DNA of 64,000 bases from NCBI RefSeq assembly GCF_900143645.1, contig NZ_FRFD01000013.1, positions 1-64,000 of the forward strand, in the 5' to 3' direction. Numbering within the stretch: the first letter of the stretch is position 1; each line of letters begins with the position of its first letter. The position numbers and the translations under genes are program-made. Below the pieces are notes generated by a model. It searched no databases, had not been told where the DNA came from, and saw nothing but the letters and a program-made list of their open reading frames with translations. This document shows, piece after piece, positions 16,707-25,301 of the stretch. This DNA comes from Anaerocolumna xylanovorans DSM 12503. GTDB lineage: Bacteria; Bacillota; Clostridia; Lachnospirales; Lachnospiraceae.

Positions 16707-17648
16707 ATGACAGAAAAGAAATGGGATGCATTTATTTATGGTGATGTAAATGTGGATATCATTATTCCCGGTGTAGAGAAGTTTCCGGAACCGGGACAGG
16801 AGGACTTAACAAATACCATGGATACCTACGTGGGAGGCGGAGCAGCTCTTTTTACCCTGGGGCTTGGCAAGTTAGGCCTTAAACCTGTTTTTCAAGGCTC
16901 CATCGGGGAAGATTGCTATGGAAGATTTATTCTGGAGGAGTTTCATAAAAGCAATGTGGATAACTCCCTGTTAAGCTTTAGTAATAAAAATAAGACAGGC
17001 ATTTCCTTAAGCTTTACCAATGAAAAGGACCGTTCTTTCTTAACCTACAGGGGAACCAATGCAGAAATAAATCTTAAGGACATAGATCTTAATAAGGTAC
17101 GGCAGGCAAGACATATCCATGTTACCGGCTACGCGGGAAGGCAAAATCACAGAGAATATCTGAAACTTTTGGCGGAAGTAAAAAAGCTTAAAAGTGTAAG
17201 CATCAGCTTCGATGTGGGCTGGGATGCCTCCGGTGAATGGTATGAAGGAATCTATGAACTGTTTCCCTTCATTGATGTCTTATTTATGAATGAAACAGAA
17301 GCCATCCATTACGGAAGGAAAGCAGAGGCCGGAGAGGCCATAAAGGATTTTGCAGCACGTGCAAAGATTGCTGTTGCCAAGCTTGGGAAGAAAGGCTCCA
17401 TTGCGTATTCCGGCAGTGAATTCTGCCAGGCTGCCCCCTATCAGGTGAAGGCGGCAGATACTACGGGGGCGGGGGATTCCTTTAATGCAGGGTTTATCTA
17501 TGGGTATTTAAAAGGAAAAAGTCTGACAGAATGTTTATTGATAGGAAATGCCTGCGGAGCCCTATCGGTAACAGCTTATGGAGGAAATACAGCATTTCCT
17601 TCAGAAAACAGACTATATGAATTTATGGAAGAACAGAAAGGGAGGTAA
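16707..17648 (+). CDS. PfkB-family carbohydrate kinase
   Basis: A 313-residue ribokinase/fructokinase-fold enzyme. The N-terminal signature FIYGDVNVD, the GGGAA sugar-binding segment and the C-terminal DTTGAGDSFNAGF, whose GAGD Asp is the catalytic base, are all intact. It phosphorylates a sugar or nucleoside with ATP; the substrate cannot be read from sequence. The start at 16707 has GGAGG 5 bases upstream, provided by the repeat. It ends 5 bases before the GH4 gene, so a kinase feeding a phospho-glycosidase is a reasonable reading. Confidence 0.9.
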   Translation: MTEKKWDAFIYGDVNVDIIIPGVEKFPEPGQEDLTNTMDTYVGGGAALFTLGLGKLGLKPVFQGSIGEDCYGRFILEEFHKSNVDNSLLSFSNKNKTGISLSFTNEKDRSFLTYRGTNAEINLKDIDLNKVRQARHIHVTGYAGRQNHREYLKLLAEVKKLKSVSISFDVGWDASGEWYEGIYELFPFIDVLFMNETEAIHYGRKAEAGEAIKDFAARAKIAVAKLGKKGSIAYSGSEFCQAAPYQVKAADTTGAGDSFNAGFIYGYLKGKSLTECLLIGNACGALSVTAYGGNTAFPSENRLYEFMEEQKGR

Positions 17649-17653
17649 AAGTT

Positions 17654-19015
17654 ATGAAGATTGCAGTAATCGGAGGAGCAGGTGTCAGGACCGTTATATT
17701 TATCAACGGTCTGTTAGCACGCTATAAGAAATTAAACATAGACAAGGTGGTGCTATACGATATTGACAGTGAGAAACAGGAGATTATCGGAAAGCTTTGC
17801 TCCCATGTAATAGGCAGGAGAAAAGAAGAACTTAAACTGGAGATTGCAAAGAACCCCATAGAGGCTATTACCGGAGCGGATTACATCGTAACTACCTTAA
17901 GAGTTGGCGGGGATCATTCCAGAGTGATAGATGAAACCATTGCCCTCGAGGAAGGTGTTATCGGACAGGAAACAACGGGAGTGGGAGGTTTCTCCATGGC
18001 TGTCCGCACCATACCGGTACTCCTTGAATATTGTGAGCTGATACGCACTTATGCACCAAATGCCTGGATATTTAACTTTACAAACCCTTCCGGACTGGTC
18101 ACCCAGGCACTAAAAAGTGCCGGCTATGACAGGATAATCGGAATCTGTGATGCACCCAGCAGCACGAAAGTCCGCATGGCAAAGGCGCTGGGAGTAGAGG
18201 AAAAGGATTTGTATGTGGAGTTCTTTGGCTTAAATCATTTGTCCTGGATAAGAAGTGTTAAGGTGAAGGAAAAAGAAATACTGCAAAGCTTACTTAAGGA
18301 TGATGACTTCTTAAATAAAGTCCAGGAATTCTCCATGTTTGACCCGGAGCTTTTGCGTTCTACCGGATTTCTGCCCAATGAATATCTGTATTATTTCTAT
18401 CACAGGGAAAAGGCCTTGGAAAATATCCTAAAGTCAGGGGAAACCAGAGGCAAAACCATTGAAGCGGTCAATGGTGAAATGATGAAGGAATTAAAGAACA
18501 TGGATATGGAAGCAGACCCCGAAGGAGCACTTCAAATATTCCTTTACTATATGGCACTTAGAGAAAGCTCCTATATGAGTATTGAAACAGGAAGCGGCAA
18601 AAGGGAAGAGATTAAAAGAGGTGTCCTGGAAGTTCCTGACGGAATGGGCTATGCAGGCGTAATGTTAGACTGTATTGAAGGACTGCAAAGTGAGGAAGGC
18701 TGCAACCTGGTTTTATCCATAGAAAACAATGGCTGCATCAAGGGGCTTTTGGATCAGGATGTAATTGAGGTTACCTGTAATGTATCAAAGAAGGGTATAT
18801 GCCCAGTTCCCATTGGAGAGGTACCGGAGTCTTCTTATCTTCTCATCCGAATGATTAAAATGTATGAAAAGCTTACGATAGAAGCTGTCAGAACAAAGTC
18901 AAAAGAAACCGCTATTCAGGCATTGACGCTGCATCCGCTCATCAATTCCTATTCTCTTGCAAAAAGACTGGTGGAACGTTATGACGGGGCTTATGGAATG
19001 TTTAGTGTAAAATAA
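17654..19015 (+). CDS. GH4-family 6-phospho-glycosidase
   Basis: A 453-residue NAD- and metal-dependent glycosidase of family GH4. The N-terminal Rossmann loop IAVIGGAGVRT binds NAD, FNFTNPSG is the family signature, and the Cys of GICDAPS and His of GLNHLSW are the expected metal ligands. GH4 enzymes cleave by oxidation at C3 and elimination, mostly on 6-phosphorylated disaccharides. No PTS is present here, so phosphate must come from the adjacent PfkB kinase or another route (inference). Its last codons lie inside the first hairpin of the repeat that follows. Confidence 0.92.
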   Translation: MKIAVIGGAGVRTVIFINGLLARYKKLNIDKVVLYDIDSEKQEIIGKLCSHVIGRRKEELKLEIAKNPIEAITGADYIVTTLRVGGDHSRVIDETIALEEGVIGQETTGVGGFSMAVRTIPVLLEYCELIRTYAPNAWIFNFTNPSGLVTQALKSAGYDRIIGICDAPSSTKVRMAKALGVEEKDLYVEFFGLNHLSWIRSVKVKEKEILQSLLKDDDFLNKVQEFSMFDPELLRSTGFLPNEYLYYFYHREKALENILKSGETRGKTIEAVNGEMMKELKNMDMEADPEGALQIFLYYMALRESSYMSIETGSGKREEIKRGVLEVPDGMGYAGVMLDCIEGLQSEEGCNLVLSIENNGCIKGLLDQDVIEVTCNVSKKGICPVPIGEVPESSYLLIRMIKMYEKLTIEAVRTKSKETAIQALTLHPLINSYSLAKRLVERYDGAYGMFSVK

Positions 19016-19082
19016 AAGCATTTTACACCCTGATTTGAGGCAGTAAATCATCTGCAAGCAGATGGTTTATGCCATGGGAGCT
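19004..19082 (+). repeat. Palindromic repeat copy B, unit 1
   Basis: Hairpin 1 is GTGTAAAAT (19005-19013) with ATTTTACAC (19020-19028), overlapping the GH4 stop codon. After a short link, hairpin 2 has GGCAGTAAATCATCTGC (19039-19055) pairing imperfectly with GCAGATGGTTTATGCC (19058-19073). The tail CATGGGAGCTAGT leads straight into unit 2. Confidence 0.8.
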
Positions 19083-19182
19083 AGTGTGAAAAATAGAAAG
19101 CATTTTTCACTTTTGATTTAGGCAGTTTCGTGTAGATTGCAAGCAATCTACTGGTAAACTTGCGAAATGCATGGGTGTTAGT
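19083..19182 (+). repeat. Palindromic repeat copy B, unit 2
   Basis: Hairpin 1 is GTGAAAAAT (19086-19094) with ATTTTTCAC (19102-19110). Hairpin 2 has an outer GCAGTTTCG/CGAAATGC stem and an inner GTAGATTGC/GCAATCTAC stem (19132-19151). The tail is GCATGGGTGTTAGT. The unit is nearly identical over about 100 bases to copy A at 53.1 kb. Confidence 0.85.
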
Positions 19183-19198
19183 ATGAAAGGAGAAAGAT

Positions 19199-22100
19199 AT
19201 GCCCTTTGATTTTCACAACAGAGACAGAATCAATCATTTAATAGAGGAACTGAAAGAACAGCGCTATAAGAAGCTAAAGGATATTCCTGTTTTTCACTGG
19301 TATGGGGATGACGGCAGCAACGGGAACAGGCTTCCCCAGGGAGAACCGGTGGAGGTAGGAATTGGTTACCGCTGGAAGGGGTGGGATCAGTACAACTGGC
19401 TGTGTACCCATATTTCCATCCCGGAGGATATGAAAGAGGAAGAGGTTGTTGGACTTTTTGATTTCGGAGTTCCGGAAGGAACGGGAAACAACAGCCATTT
19501 TGAAAGCCTCTTGTACTTAAACGGCGTACCCTATCAGGGAGTGGATGGCAACCACAAGGAAGTATTCTTTGAGGTAGCAGAAAACGGTACGGAGTTTGAT
19601 TTAAAATTTCGCGTATGGTCCGGTCTTAGCGGCGGAGGTGTACCAAAGGATATGCCCATGGAGATAGAACGTGCCCAGTTTGGGGTACTGGACCATAAGA
19701 CAGATGATTTCTACTTTCTTACCAGAAGTGCAATGGAGACCTATGATTTATTGGATAAAAACCATGAGTATAAGGAATGGCTTCTTAGCATATTGGTGAA
19801 AACTTTTCAGCTGGTGAATTATACGGAAACAGGGTCCCCTTCCTTTTATGAGAGCATAGGAAATGCTTATGAATATCTGGACAGCAAACTGGACGGAAGA
19901 GGGAAACCTGATGTCAGCGTCAGCCTTTTAGGGCATACCCATATTGACGTTGCCTGGCTTTGGAGGCTTAAGCATACCAGAGAAAAGGCAGCCCGCTCTT
20001 TTTCTACCGTAAACCGGATGATGGAGAATTACCCCTACTACCATTTCCTCCAGACCCAGGCCCAGCTTTATGACTTTATCAAGGAGAATTATCCGGATAT
20101 CTATGAGAAAATACAGCAAAGGGTGAAAGAAGGCAAATGGGAACCCTCCGGTTCCATGTGGGTTGAGTGTGACTGCAACCTGGTAAGCGGAGAGTCTCTT
20201 GTAAGGCAGATTTTAATGGGAAAGCTTTTCTTTGAGAGGGAATTTGGCTATACTAACGATTTTCTCTGGCTGCCGGATGTATTCGGGTATTCCTGGGCAC
20301 TTCCCCAGATACTGAAAAAATCCGGTATCCACACCTTTATGACAACAAAGATAAGCTGGAATGACATGAATAAACTTCCCTATGATACCTTTTTATGGAG
20401 AGGAATGGACGGAACAGAGATAGTATCACATTTTATTACCACTACAGATCAGGGTTCCGATTACTATACCTATAACGGAGATACCAGGCCCTATGCCGTA
20501 AAGGGAATCTGGGATAATTACAGCAATAAGGATTTAAACAGGGATTTGCTCATAGCTTATGGATACGGCGATGGGGGCGGCGGACCCAACCGTGATATGC
20601 TGGAAACCATAAAGCACTTAAATAAGCTTCCGGGGATTCCCCACGTAAAGACAGAGAGTGCAGCAGAGTACTTTCACAGGCTGAATGATACGGTTGAAAA
20701 GAATGAACTGGAAGGTTATCTTCCGGTATGGGACGGGGAATTGTACCTGGAATTCCATAGAGGTACCTATACTTCCCAGGCCTATAACAAGAGGATGAAC
20801 CGAAAGATGGAATTCTCTCTAAGAGATGCAGAGATGTTATCGGTACTGGCAGAAATATTTTCGCAGCTTGCCTATCCGGCAGAAGAGCTTACCAGAGCCT
20901 GGAAGATTGTACTTTGCCATCAGTTTCATGATATTCTGCCCGGTTCCTCCATCAGAGAAGTGTATGAGGACAGCCGCGTAAACTATAGTATTGCCAAAAA
21001 GCATATAGAAAGCGTGATGCTAAAGGTAAACCAAAGTCTATATAGCAGGGAAGAGGGAACCTATACCGTTTGGAATAATTCCAACTGGAAACGAAGCTCC
21101 TATGTTTTCATACCGGGGACAGAGGCTGGTACTGCCTTTGTGGATGAAAAGGGCGAGGTGCTGGATTGCCTGGCAGAAGAGGGCGGAACCCTTGCTTTCG
21201 TAAAGAATATGGAGCCTTTCTCCTTTACTGTTCTCAAGAAAACAGCAGAGAAACCCCTTCCTGTAAAAAGATTTACGGGAGAAGATGCTGTCCGGGAGAT
21301 TTCAACTGCCTATTACCGGGTTGCCTGGAACAATAAAGGCCAGCTGACCAGTATCTATGACAGGGAAGCCGCCAGAGAGATTTTGGCTGATGGTAAATGC
21401 AGCAATGTCTTCCAGGTATTTGAAGATAAGCCCAGATGTTTTGACGCCTGGGAACTGGAGGCGACCCATCATGACAAGATGGAAATTGTAGAGGATTTAA
21501 GGGAGCTTTTCGTGGAAGAAAATGCCCTTGGCATCTTTGTTACTTTCAAATGGAATTATCATAAATCAGTGATTACCCAGCGTATGTGCCTGTATTACAA
21601 CAAAAAGCGTATTGATTTTAAGACAGAAGTAGAGTGGCAGGAGCAGCAAAAGCTCTTAAAAACAGCTTTTCCCGTAAATATAAGGGCAGTAGATGCCAGA
21701 TTCGACATTCAATTTGGAAATATCCGAAGACCTATTACCAGAAACACCAGCTGGGAGGCGGCAAAATTTGAGGTGGCAGCCCATAAATGGGCGGACATCA
21801 GTGAGACCGGTTATGGCGTGGCCTTATTAAATGATTGCAAATACGGTCATGACATCTTTGAGGATACGATCCGTCTTACCCTGATAAAGTCTGCCATAGA
21901 TCCTGATTACAAGGCGGACTTAGGGTTTCATGAGTTCACCTATGCCCTCTATCCTCACAGGGAAGAGTGGTATGAAAGTGACTTGGAAAAGGAGGCCTTT
22001 GACCTGAATAATCCGCTTACGGCAGTTCCCGGAAAAGTGCAGGGATTGGGAGAAAGCTTTTTACGCTTCAGCGAAGATAATATATCCGTGGATTGCATGA

Positions 22101-22306
22101 AACAGGCGGAAGAATCTAAGGAAGTAGTAGTCCGCTTCCATGAATTCACCGGTGCCAGAAAGGCGGTACTGGTAGAAACTGCCCTTCCTGTAAAGGCCTG
22201 GTGTGAATGCAGCCTGATGGAAGAGCCCATGGGGGATTATGAGACAGGCCCCATCCGGCTTCTGGTAAAGCCCTATGAGATTAAGACTCTGTTACTTCGG
22301 TTTTAG
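19199..22306 (+). CDS. GH38 alpha-mannosidase
   Basis: A 1035-residue family GH38 enzyme, full length for bacterial members. The catalytic domain shows GHTHIDVAWLW (zinc-binding His and Asp near residue 247), WVECDCN and LPDVFGYSW with nucleophile D360, then HDILPGS near 580; the beta-rich remainder is the usual C-terminal part. No signal peptide is present, so it cleaves alpha-mannosides in the cytosol after import. AAAGGAG lies 7 bases before the ATG. With GH125 and GH29 downstream it indicates use of alpha-mannan or N-glycan fragments. Confidence 0.95.
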   Translation: MPFDFHNRDRINHLIEELKEQRYKKLKDIPVFHWYGDDGSNGNRLPQGEPVEVGIGYRWKGWDQYNWLCTHISIPEDMKEEEVVGLFDFGVPEGTGNNSHFESLLYLNGVPYQGVDGNHKEVFFEVAENGTEFDLKFRVWSGLSGGGVPKDMPMEIERAQFGVLDHKTDDFYFLTRSAMETYDLLDKNHEYKEWLLSILVKTFQLVNYTETGSPSFYESIGNAYEYLDSKLDGRGKPDVSVSLLGHTHIDVAWLWRLKHTREKAARSFSTVNRMMENYPYYHFLQTQAQLYDFIKENYPDIYEKIQQRVKEGKWEPSGSMWVECDCNLVSGESLVRQILMGKLFFEREFGYTNDFLWLPDVFGYSWALPQILKKSGIHTFMTTKISWNDMNKLPYDTFLWRGMDGTEIVSHFITTTDQGSDYYTYNGDTRPYAVKGIWDNYSNKDLNRDLLIAYGYGDGGGGPNRDMLETIKHLNKLPGIPHVKTESAAEYFHRLNDTVEKNELEGYLPVWDGELYLEFHRGTYTSQAYNKRMNRKMEFSLRDAEMLSVLAEIFSQLAYPAEELTRAWKIVLCHQFHDILPGSSIREVYEDSRVNYSIAKKHIESVMLKVNQSLYSREEGTYTVWNNSNWKRSSYVFIPGTEAGTAFVDEKGEVLDCLAEEGGTLAFVKNMEPFSFTVLKKTAEKPLPVKRFTGEDAVREISTAYYRVAWNNKGQLTSIYDREAAREILADGKCSNVFQVFEDKPRCFDAWELEATHHDKMEIVEDLRELFVEENALGIFVTFKWNYHKSVITQRMCLYYNKKRIDFKTEVEWQEQQKLLKTAFPVNIRAVDARFDIQFGNIRRPITRNTSWEAAKFEVAAHKWADISETGYGVALLNDCKYGHDIFEDTIRLTLIKSAIDPDYKADLGFHEFTYALYPHREEWYESDLEKEAFDLNNPLTAVPGKVQGLGESFLRFSEDNISVDCMKQAEESKEVVVRFHEFTGARKAVLVETALPVKAWCECSLMEEPMGDYETGPIRLLVKPYEIKTLLLRF

Positions 22307-22356
22307 AGGCAGGATAAACGCACGAAGGACGTATTTGGAGAAATCTATAATAAAAG

Positions 22357-22393
22357 CAGAAAGGCAGTACCGCAGGCTTTATGCCATGGGAGC
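22357..22393 (+). repeat. Partial palindromic repeat, copy G
   Basis: GGCAGTACCGCAGGCTTTAT followed by GCCATGGGAGC matches hairpin 2 and the tail of repeat B unit 1, with most of the stem deleted. The GGGAG in its tail lies 5 bases before the start chosen for the aminopeptidase. No clear hairpin 1 is seen upstream. Confidence 0.55.
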
Positions 22394-22397
22394 CTGC

Positions 22398-23921
22398 ATG
22401 GGAAAGACTATGAAATTTACAGAAAATAAAAGATATGAGAAAGCTTCTGATGATCTGCTGGTAATTCCCTACAGGGAGGCAGAAGAGTTAAAAGAAAGGC
22501 TTAAAAAGCTGGCAGGAGGTCCTTCACCGGTGATTTGGGAGAAGATACTCCACGTATTTGAGGGCGTGCTTAAGAGGCAGAAGAATGCCGGGCAGCAGAC
22601 GGTATTTCTTAAAGAGGAAGAAGGAAGCCTTTGTGTAACTTTTCTAATGCTGGAGCAGGGAAGAAAGTCAGGGCTTGAAAGTCTAAGAGATGCTTTTTGC
22701 ACCTTTGGCAGGGAGTTATCAGGGGACTGCCAGATTGTCCTGGAAGGCTTGCAGTTACCGGGCTTGCAGGAACAGGAGATTGCAGAGGCCATTGTAAAGG
22801 CCATGTACTACGGGGCTTATTCCTTTGCAGCAGAAAAGATAAAGGAATTGCCCGGAAAAAGAATCTATTCCCTTAGGGATGAGTTAAAGGAAGAAAAAAA
22901 ATCCTGCATGGTTACTATTATAAACAGTACCCCATTAGGAAAAAGTCTCGCCAAAGCAGCTGATTACGGCCAGTGTATAAATTATGCCAGAATGCTTGGA
23001 GACATGCCGGCAAATTATCTTCGTGCCAAAGAGTTTTCCGGATATTTGGAGGATTTGGCCAGGGACTATGGGCTGGAATGCGAAATATTAGGAGGCCAGG
23101 AGTTAAGCGCCCTGCACAGCGGCGGAATCCTTGGGGTCAATGGCGGAAGCACAGAGGAAGCCAGACTTATTACTCTTTATTACGAAGGCCTAAAAGGAGC
23201 ACCAGTGACCGCCTTAGTTGGGAAGGGAGTTATGTTTGACAGCGGCGGTTACCATTTAAAATCCCTTTCTTCTATGGATGGCATGAAATACGATATGTGC
23301 GGTGCCGCCAATATGGCAGCAGCTTTTGAAATAGCCGTCAGGCAGAAAAGCAAAAAGAACCTTCTTCTTATTATACCGGCAGTGGAGAATCTTATCGGTC
23401 CTTCTGCTTTAAGGATGGGAGATGTCATAACGACCATGTCCGGCAAGACGGTAGAGGTGTACAATACGGATGCGGAAGGGAGACTTATCCTTTGTGATGC
23501 CCTGACTTATGCAAAAAGAAAGGGAGCGAAGACGATTCTTGACCTTGCCACCCTGACCAATTCCTGCAGAAAGGCACTGGGAGATGAAATCTCTGGAATT
23601 TATTCCAATGAGGAAGCCATATGCAGGGCATTTGGGGAAACGGCAAAAATCCAGGGAGAAAAGGTATGGAGGCTTCCGCTGGATGAATGTTACCATAGGC
23701 TTTTGTACCGTACCCAGACAGCGGACCTTATAAACTATGCTCCGGAAGGCGACGGAGCCGCCAATGCAGCGGCCTGTTTCCTGGAGGAATTTATAGAAGA
23801 GGATACTGCCTGGATTCACATGGATATCGTCGGTACATCAGTAAACAGAAGTGAGAGCAGTATGCACGCAAAAGGTGCCTCCGGTATCCTAACGGCTTCT
23901 GTGGCTGCCTTTTTAGAATAA
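22398..23921 (+). CDS. M17 leucyl aminopeptidase family protein
   Basis: A 507-residue cytosolic aminopeptidase. The two-metal site is intact in GKGVMFDSGG and NTDAEGRLIL, and the family ATLT segment is present. M17 enzymes release N-terminal residues from peptides and are usually hexamers. The start is uncertain: 22398 has GGGAG upstream, 22410 is an alternative, and a longer frame to 22275 would overlap the mannosidase gene. Its position between two mannosidases suggests trimming of peptides from imported glycopeptides, which is inference. Confidence 0.88.
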   Translation: MGKTMKFTENKRYEKASDDLLVIPYREAEELKERLKKLAGGPSPVIWEKILHVFEGVLKRQKNAGQQTVFLKEEEGSLCVTFLMLEQGRKSGLESLRDAFCTFGRELSGDCQIVLEGLQLPGLQEQEIAEAIVKAMYYGAYSFAAEKIKELPGKRIYSLRDELKEEKKSCMVTIINSTPLGKSLAKAADYGQCINYARMLGDMPANYLRAKEFSGYLEDLARDYGLECEILGGQELSALHSGGILGVNGGSTEEARLITLYYEGLKGAPVTALVGKGVMFDSGGYHLKSLSSMDGMKYDMCGAANMAAAFEIAVRQKSKKNLLLIIPAVENLIGPSALRMGDVITTMSGKTVEVYNTDAEGRLILCDALTYAKRKGAKTILDLATLTNSCRKALGDEISGIYSNEEAICRAFGETAKIQGEKVWRLPLDECYHRLLYRTQTADLINYAPEGDGAANAAACFLEEFIEEDTAWIHMDIVGTSVNRSESSMHAKGASGILTASVAAFLE

Positions 23922-23993
23922 AAAAAATATTTTAAAGAGTTTAAAGAAAAGGACACTTCTGTTAAAATAGCAGCAGAAGGAGATTATCACATT

Positions 23994-25283
23994 ATGAGAC
24001 CAGAAGAAAAACAACTTAAACTAAACGAGGCAGTAACAGAAATTGCAGAGAAAATAGGAGAAAGATTTTCCGGTGAAGAAAAGCTGCATCAGACATTTCT
24101 TAACTGCTATGCCAGTACGGCAAAAACAACAACGAGATTTTTAGAAGAGGGAGAGGCCTTTGTATTTACAGGGGACATCGAAGCCATGTGGTTAAGGGAC
24201 TCCTCTGCCCAGGTAGTGCATTATCTTCCCTTTGCCAGGGAATACCCTATTATCGCAGAATTTATCAAAGGATTAATCAAAAGACAGATGCGTTATATAC
24301 TCATAGATCCCTATGCCAATGCCTTTAACGAAGAAGCCAACGGCAGATGCTGGGAAGTGGACATTACAGAGTCTAATCCCTGGAACTGGGAACGTAAATA
24401 CGAGGTGGATTCTCTTTGCTACCCCGTCTGGCTGCTTCATGAATATTGGAAGGTTACCGGAGATGCTTCTGTTTTTACCGGTGAGGTGGAGAAGGTATTT
24501 AAAACCATTCTGGATTTGTGGAAGAGAGAACAAAATCATGAGAATGATTCTTCCTATTCCTTTGTACGCGTAAACTGCCCGCCTTCGGATACCTTGACCA
24601 GGGAAGGCCGCGGTGAGCCCTGCGGCTATACGGGAATGACCTGGTCAGGCTTTCGCCCCAGCGATGACGCCTGCCGTTATGGCTATCTGATTCCTGCTAA
24701 TATGTTTGCCGCTACCGTACTGGGTTATATGGAAGAGATTGCGCAAAACATTTTTCAAGACAGTGCGCTTACAGCACAGATAGAGAAACTTCATGGAGAA
24801 ATAGAGGACGGAATCCGGAAATACGGTATTATACAGCATGAGAAATACGGTGAAATCTACGCTTATGAAACCGATGGGTTTGGCAATTACAATCTCATGG
24901 ATGATGCCAATGTACCAAGCTTACTGTCAATACCCTGGCTGCGCTATAAGGACGAGGAGGACAGGGTATACCAAAATACCAGAAAGTTTATATTAAGTTC
25001 TGCTAATCCGTATTATTACGAGGGAAGTAAGGCGAAAGGCATCGGAAGTCCCCACACACCAGAGGATTATATCTGGCACATTTCCCTTACCATGCAGGGA
25101 CTTACGGCTGTAAGCCGGGAAGAGAAAGAAGAACTTCTTAAAGTAATTCTTGAAACCGATGCCGGCTGTCAGGTAATGCATGAGGGATTCCATTGCGGGG
25201 ACCCGTCGAAATTCACCAGGGAATGGTTTGCCTGGGCGAATTCTTTATTTGCTCTCTTTGTAATGCAGGTTTATGCAGAATAA
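23994..25283 (+). CDS. GH125 exo-alpha-1,6-mannosidase
   Basis: A 429-residue protein of family GH125 (formerly DUF1237). AMWLRDSSAQV with D69 is the family signature, and the (alpha/alpha)6 barrel fold is expected. No signal peptide is present. Characterised members remove non-reducing alpha-1,6-linked mannose and occur with GH38 in N-glycan and mannan loci, as here. GGAG lies 11 bases before the ATG, a slightly long spacing. The gene is 72 bases after the aminopeptidase. Confidence 0.93.
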   Translation: MRPEEKQLKLNEAVTEIAEKIGERFSGEEKLHQTFLNCYASTAKTTTRFLEEGEAFVFTGDIEAMWLRDSSAQVVHYLPFAREYPIIAEFIKGLIKRQMRYILIDPYANAFNEEANGRCWEVDITESNPWNWERKYEVDSLCYPVWLLHEYWKVTGDASVFTGEVEKVFKTILDLWKREQNHENDSSYSFVRVNCPPSDTLTREGRGEPCGYTGMTWSGFRPSDDACRYGYLIPANMFAATVLGYMEEIAQNIFQDSALTAQIEKLHGEIEDGIRKYGIIQHEKYGEIYAYETDGFGNYNLMDDANVPSLLSIPWLRYKDEEDRVYQNTRKFILSSANPYYYEGSKAKGIGSPHTPEDYIWHISLTMQGLTAVSREEKEELLKVILETDAGCQVMHEGFHCGDPSKFTREWFAWANSLFALFVMQVYAE

Positions 25284-25301
25284 GGAAGGACAGAAATTAC
25301 A

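Noticed and set aside
19004..19182. Repeats as integron attC sites or a CRISPR array
   Set aside because: No integrase, no cassette-like gene boundaries and no regular short repeat-spacer pattern. Units are dispersed, about 80-100 bases long and variable in hairpin 2.
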